38,820 nt of DNA from an uncultured bacterium (lineage in GTDB: Bacteria; Verrucomicrobiota; Verrucomicrobiia; Verrucomicrobiales; V1-33): the NCBI GenBank assembly GCA_903936775.1, contig CAIZWU010000018.1:1-38820 (forward strand), given 5' to 3'. The notes beneath the pieces are model-generated. The model had not been told where the DNA came from. It ran no database searches and saw only the letters and a program-made list of their open reading frames with translations. This document shows positions 35,342 to 38,820 of the stretch, piece after piece. The position numbers were made by a program, and so were the translations under genes. Position 1 is the first letter of the stretch; each line of letters begins with the position of its first letter.

Positions 35342-36643
35342 ATGTCCGCTGAAATCCTTGCCCAACTCCGTTCCGGTGCGCTTCGCGGCACCACGCGCTT
35401 CGACTTCTCAGCCGGCCTCACCGCGCTGCCGCCGGAAATCCTAGCACTGGCGGATTCCCTGGAAATCCTGAATCTTTCCCACAACCGACTGACGGAGTTG
35501 CCGGACTGGCTGCCGGAATTGAAAAAACTGCGCGTCCTTTTCTGCTCCGGCAATCCCTTCCGCCACGTCCCGGAAATTCTCGGCCAATGTCCCTTGCTGG
35601 AAATGGTCGGATTCAAATCCTGCCACATTGAAACCCTCTCCCCCGCCGCGCTGCCGCCACAATTGCGCTGGCTCATCCTGTCGGATAACCAACTCGCCGC
35701 CCTTCCGCCGGAACTCGGCACCTGCACCCGGCTGCAAAAACTGATGCTGTCGGGAAACCGCCTGACTTCCCTCCCTCCGGAACTCGCCCACTGCCAAAAC
35801 CTGGAACTCCTGCGCCTCGCGGCGAATCAATTTGAAACCTTTCCGGAGTGGCTGTGCGATCTGCCGTCACTGGCGTGGCTGGCGGTGGCGGGGAATCCCT
35901 GCACCCAAATTTCCCTGTCGCCTGGCAGGCCAATCCGGGAGATTCCGTGGAGTGAACTAACCATGGGGCCGCTGCTGGGGGAAGGCGCTTCGGGCCTGAT
36001 CCATCAGGCGGTTTGGGCGCCGGATGCCGGCCAGCCACTGCGTGAGGTGGCGGTGAAGTTATTCAAAGGCGCGATGACAAGCGATGGCTTGCCCGCCAGC
36101 GAACTGGCGGCCTGCCTCGTGGTGGGCGGACATCCGTACTGTGTCGGGGCCATTGGCAGGATCGCCGGACATCCTGACGACATGGAGGGGATGGTCATGC
36201 CGTTGCTCGACCCGGGCTACCGTCCGCTGGCCGGTCCGCCCAGTTTGGAGTCCTGCACCCGGGATATTTACTCACCTGATGCCCGGTTCTCCACCCGGCA
36301 GGCGCGCAGGCTAATCACCAACCTCGCCACGGCGGCGGCGCAGGTGCATTCCTTCGGATTCCTGCACGGCGATCTCTACGCGCACAATTTGCTGCATTCC
36401 CCGGACGGTGGGGCGCTGCTGAGCGACTTCGGCGCGGCTTCCCCCTATCCACCGGGCACTACCGACAAAATCGAACGCATCGAAGTCCGCGCCTTCGGTA
36501 TTCTTATGGAGGAAATTCTCGACCGTTGCGCGGATCGCGCTGGCTTGCCCGCCACCCTCATCGCCTTGCCTGCGCTTTGTATTCAGCCAGATGTCTCCGC
36601 ACGGCCCGGCTTCTGCGGGATCATGGAAATGCTCAGGGATTGA
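35342..36643 (+). CDS. Leucine-rich-repeat protein kinase
   Basis: 433 residues from ATG at 35342. About six LRRs (residues 25-190, consensus L-x-x-L-x-L-S-x-N-x-L-x-x-L-P-x-E-L) are followed by a protein-kinase-like domain. The nucleotide loop is LLGEGASGLIHQAV (211-224), Lys239 is in EVAVKLF, the catalytic loop is HGDLYAHN (342-349, Asp344 and Asn349), and the metal loop is DFG (362-364). HRD is replaced by HGD, as in several bacterial and aminoglycoside-type kinases; all residues needed for phosphotransfer are present. No signal peptide or membrane helix is seen, so it is cytoplasmic. The C-terminal lobe is short. LRR-kinase fusions are scattered in bacteria; the target is unknown. Confidence 0.9.
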   Translation: MSAEILAQLRSGALRGTTRFDFSAGLTALPPEILALADSLEILNLSHNRLTELPDWLPELKKLRVLFCSGNPFRHVPEILGQCPLLEMVGFKSCHIETLSPAALPPQLRWLILSDNQLAALPPELGTCTRLQKLMLSGNRLTSLPPELAHCQNLELLRLAANQFETFPEWLCDLPSLAWLAVAGNPCTQISLSPGRPIREIPWSELTMGPLLGEGASGLIHQAVWAPDAGQPLREVAVKLFKGAMTSDGLPASELAACLVVGGHPYCVGAIGRIAGHPDDMEGMVMPLLDPGYRPLAGPPSLESCTRDIYSPDARFSTRQARRLITNLATAAAQVHSFGFLHGDLYAHNLLHSPDGGALLSDFGAASPYPPGTTDKIERIEVRAFGILMEEILDRCADRAGLPATLIALPALCIQPDVSARPGFCGIMEMLRD

Positions 36644-36671
36644 GCAGGGGTGTTGTCCGAAGACATCGTAG

Positions 36672-36726
36672 CTCGACTTTCCAAAGTCGAGTCCCGGCAC
36701 CAAACACTCGACTTTAGGCAGTCGAG
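36672..36726. repeat. Two CTCGACT hairpins
   Basis: CTCGACTTT-CC-AAAGTCGAG (36672-36691, perfect 9-bp stem) is followed by CTCGACT-TTAGGC-AGTCGAG (36707-36726). The shared 7-bp half-site suggests a repeat family (REP-like), different from the one at 35036. No T-run is present, though the first stem could still end transcription of the upstream kinase gene. Confidence 0.6.
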
Positions 36727-36766
36727 CCACGTTTTCGCAGGTCCATTTCGCGCCGCGTCCGTACGC

Positions 36767-36784
36767 TTGTGAAATTTTTCACAA
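36767..36784. promoter_or_regulatory. Crp/Fnr-like site upstream of nuoM
   Basis: TTGTGAAATTTTTCACAA contains TGTGA-N6-TCACA, the exact spacing and half-sites of the E. coli CRP/FNR-superfamily consensus, with 16 of 18 positions dyad-symmetric. It ends 54 bases before the TTG start of nuoM. A respiratory operon is a plausible target, but no binding regulator is known here. Confidence 0.55.
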
Positions 36785-36838
36785 ATCCCCTTGCCGCTCC
36801 CCGTCGCCGCCTGAATATGAAACCGCCCGCTTCCGGGC

Positions 36839-38350
36839 TTGTTTGATCCCCAACCGCCCGCCTGCTTGAGTCTGCTCGATCTGCTGATTTTCGTCCCGCT
36901 TGCTGCCGCACTGGCCATGGCGGCGGGTGCTCCTGCCCGGCTCACGGCCCTCGCGGCCGCTTCGGTCAATTTGGCCATCACCGCATGGATTTGCCTGAAG
37001 TTCGATTACGCCAACGGGGCCAACTTCCAGTTTGAAGCCGTCCGCGTGGTCTTGGAAAACCCGAAAATCGGGTTCAATGTTGGGGCCGACGGCATGAGCC
37101 TCATCATGGTGCTGCTCACCAGCCTCGTCACCCTCGCCGCCGTGCTGATGAAGCCGGTCAAAGCCGGAGGCGAAGCCCTCTACTACAGCAGCAGCCTGCT
37201 GATCGCCGCCGGAGCCATGGGCGCGTTTGTCGCCACCGATCTGTTCTTTTTCTACGCCTTTCACGAGCTGGCCCTCATCCCCACCTTCCTCATGATCGGG
37301 ATGCGTGGCACCGGGGATAACCGGGATGCCGCTTGGAAAATCACCATCTACCTCGGCCTCGGAAGCCTCGTCCTCCTTGCTGGTCTGGCGGCGCTGGTCA
37401 TCAATGCCAGCGGCACCGGCATCACGACCTTCGATATGGCGGAACTCCGCCAGCTCGCTCCGAAGATTGCTCCGGCCACCCAGGAGCCGATTTATCTGAC
37501 CATCCTGCTGGGTTTTGGCGTCCTGATCTCTCTTTTCCCTTTCCACTCCTGGGCGGCTCCCGCTTATGCCTCCGCCCCGGCCCCGACCGCCATGCTCCAT
37601 GCCGGGGTGTTGAAGAAATTCGGTCTCTACGGACTGCTGCGGGTCGCGGTTCCCATGCTGCCGGCCGGTTTCCATGCTGAGTGGATCCAGCATCTCCTGC
37701 TGGTTCTCCTGCTCGGAAACATCCTCTTCATCGGCCTCGTCACCATTGCCCAGAAGGAATTGGATTTCACGCTGGGGAATTCCTCCGTGATGCACATGGG
37801 CTACGTCTTCCTCGGCATCGCCAGTGGCACGGCGGTCGGCTACAGTGGGGCAGTTTTCCTGATGTTTGCCCATGGCGTGTCTATCGCGCTGCTCTTCGCA
37901 CTTTGTTCTTACGTCCGGGAGAAAACCGGCACCCTGCAACTCGCCCGGCTCGGAGGATTGGCTAAATTCGCGCCTTTCCTGGGTCTCAGTTTCGCCATGG
38001 CCGCTTTTGCCAGCATTGGCTTGCCTGGATTCGCCAACTTTGCGGCGGAAATCATGGTCTTCCTGGGTGGTTTCGCCGAAAAACCGGCCGATCACCTCGG
38101 CCCGCTGCAAATCACCACCATCCTCGCACTCTGGGGCGTGGTTATCAGCGCCGTCTACATGCTGCGGGCCTTCCGCAAGGTTTTTCAAGGGGAGCCGGCC
38201 GAAGTCTGCACCACCGCCACCGACCTCTCCTTTGCCTCCCGCCTTCCCATCCTGCTCCTCCTCGTCGCCCTGCTCACGACCGGCTTCGTCCCCGAGCTGC
38301 TCATGAAGGCCATCCGCCCGTTCGCCCAGGCGCTCGCGGCTCTGAACTGA
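36839..38350 (+). CDS. nuoM: NADH-quinone oxidoreductase subunit M (complex I)
   Basis: Up to 503 residues. It is a proton-pumping antiporter-like membrane subunit with about 14 helices. Conserved features: Glu in FFFYAFHELALIPTFLMIG (helix 5), the Lys/His region LISLFPFHSWAAPAYASAPAPTAMLHAGVLKKFGLYG (quoted in part), and GxxNFxxEIMVFLG. No ATG fits the family start: the first candidate is TTG at 36839, and a second TTG at 36866 gives MLSLLDLLIFVPLAAAL, a more typical NuoM beginning. The usual neighbour nuoL is absent upstream; an LRR kinase and repeats lie there instead. It is followed by nuoN at 49 bp. A short frame ATG 36817-36846 (9 residues) overlaps the start region. Confidence 0.93.
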   Translation: MFDPQPPACLSLLDLLIFVPLAAALAMAAGAPARLTALAAASVNLAITAWICLKFDYANGANFQFEAVRVVLENPKIGFNVGADGMSLIMVLLTSLVTLAAVLMKPVKAGGEALYYSSSLLIAAGAMGAFVATDLFFFYAFHELALIPTFLMIGMRGTGDNRDAAWKITIYLGLGSLVLLAGLAALVINASGTGITTFDMAELRQLAPKIAPATQEPIYLTILLGFGVLISLFPFHSWAAPAYASAPAPTAMLHAGVLKKFGLYGLLRVAVPMLPAGFHAEWIQHLLLVLLLGNILFIGLVTIAQKELDFTLGNSSVMHMGYVFLGIASGTAVGYSGAVFLMFAHGVSIALLFALCSYVREKTGTLQLARLGGLAKFAPFLGLSFAMAAFASIGLPGFANFAAEIMVFLGGFAEKPADHLGPLQITTILALWGVVISAVYMLRAFRKVFQGEPAEVCTTATDLSFASRLPILLLLVALLTTGFVPELLMKAIRPFAQALAALN

Positions 38351-38399
38351 CCGCCCCGCCCGTTTCCTCCGTTTTCCACTTTTGACCACCCTTTAGAAA

Positions 38400-38820
38400 A
38401 TGCCGGCCTATTATCTGGAAGTTGCGGTCGTGATCCTCGGCCTCGTCCTGCTCATGCTGGAGGCCTTTGCCACCGGCGGGGACAAGCGTTTCGTCGGCCA
38501 GCTCGCCATCGCGGGCTTGGGGGCGGTCCTCGTCGCGCTTTTCTTCGTCAATACCACGCCGGGCACCTCCTCCTTCTGGCAGTTTTACGCTGCTGATTCC
38601 CTCGCGATGACCTACAAGGCCATCGCCCTCGTCTGCACCATTCTCGTCCTCATTCTCGGGCTCGACTACATTCCGGTCCTCGAAAAATTCACCGCACGGA
38701 TCGGCGGACGCGGGGCTTGGGGGGAGTTTTTCTGCCTCCCTGTTTTCATCTGCGCCGGCATGATGTGGATGGCCTCCGCCACCGACCTCACCAGCATCTT
38801 TGTCAGCTTGGAAACCGTCA
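38400..38820 (+). CDS. nuoN: NADH-quinone oxidoreductase subunit N, partial (runs off right edge)
   Basis: ATG at 38400 gives MPAYYLEVAVVILGLVLLML..., with at least 140 residues in the window. Several hydrophobic helices are seen, and ATDLTSIFVSLETV at the edge matches the NuoN helix-5 signature ('dL...FvglE'). It encodes a proton-translocating membrane-arm subunit of complex I and is co-directional with nuoM (49 bp gap), presumably one operon. The C-terminal two thirds lie outside the window. Confidence 0.92.
   Translation, partial: MPAYYLEVAVVILGLVLLMLEAFATGGDKRFVGQLAIAGLGAVLVALFFVNTTPGTSSFWQFYAADSLAMTYKAIALVCTILVLILGLDYIPVLEKFTARIGGRGAWGEFFCLPVFICAGMMWMASATDLTSIFVSLETV

Noticed and set aside
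36779..38389. Very long antisense reading frame opposite nuoM (536 codons)
   Set aside because: High GC creates open antisense frames; its composition (Gly, Glu, Asp, His, Gln rich) is that of a shadow, and nuoM is clearly the real gene.

Overview
The window is about 38.8 kb of GC-rich bacterial chromosome. It most likely comes from the phylum Verrucomicrobiota. This is inferred from several traits: a Pkn2-type kinase with TPR-like tail divergent from an ECF sigma factor, exported proteins ending in the 'ESSxDLxxW ... FxxL' tail, a K/A/P-rich histone-like protein, a REP-associated transposase beside hairpin repeats, an EF-P with a KTPPRMASY tip loop, and a near-complete absence of Shine-Dalgarno sequences. 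No 16S rRNA is present to confirm it. Genes are dense and mostly in short operons.

Positions 1-5240 hold an imperfect tandem duplication: a Ser/Thr kinase, a divergent ECF sigma factor and exonuclease III. Only the 5' end of an extra kinase copy and a decayed exonuclease III start remain at the left edge. A YefM-YoeB toxin-antitoxin pair follows. Positions 5240-11920 carry an orphan terminator, a secreted modular protein, cysD-cysN (sulfate activation) behind a palindromic operator, an RHH/PIN toxin-antitoxin pair and efp. Positions 12060-17100 carry murG, a YjhG-type sugar-acid dehydratase and two exported proteins of unknown function.

Positions 17118-22209 (minus strand) form a three-gene sensory operon: a PhnD-like periplasmic binding protein, a membrane HisKA_2 kinase and a large hybrid kinase with two receiver domains. 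No DNA-binding regulator is nearby. Then come tmk-holB, a redoxin/cytochrome c/copper-monooxygenase-like fusion and a DhnA-type aldolase. Positions 26900-29200 hold small hypotheticals, a lysine-rich histone-like gene and, in the same frame upstream of it, a BlaI/MecI-type repressor. That repressor is broken by a single TGA exactly where the family has glycine, and a BlaI-like operator lies upstream of it.

Positions 29445-32480 encode two permeases (MFS and APC). They are followed by an initiator tRNA-Met, ychF, an ankyrin protein, a RAYT transposase with a cluster of inverted REP-like hairpins, an LRR-protein kinase fusion, and nuoM-nuoN of respiratory complex I behind a Crp/Fnr-like site. 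nuoN runs off the right edge.

The strongest leads are the BlaI-TGA-histone frame, the duplication that appears to have given the kinase a chimeric C-terminus, the RAYT/REP cluster, the cysDN operator and the sensory operon without an output regulator.
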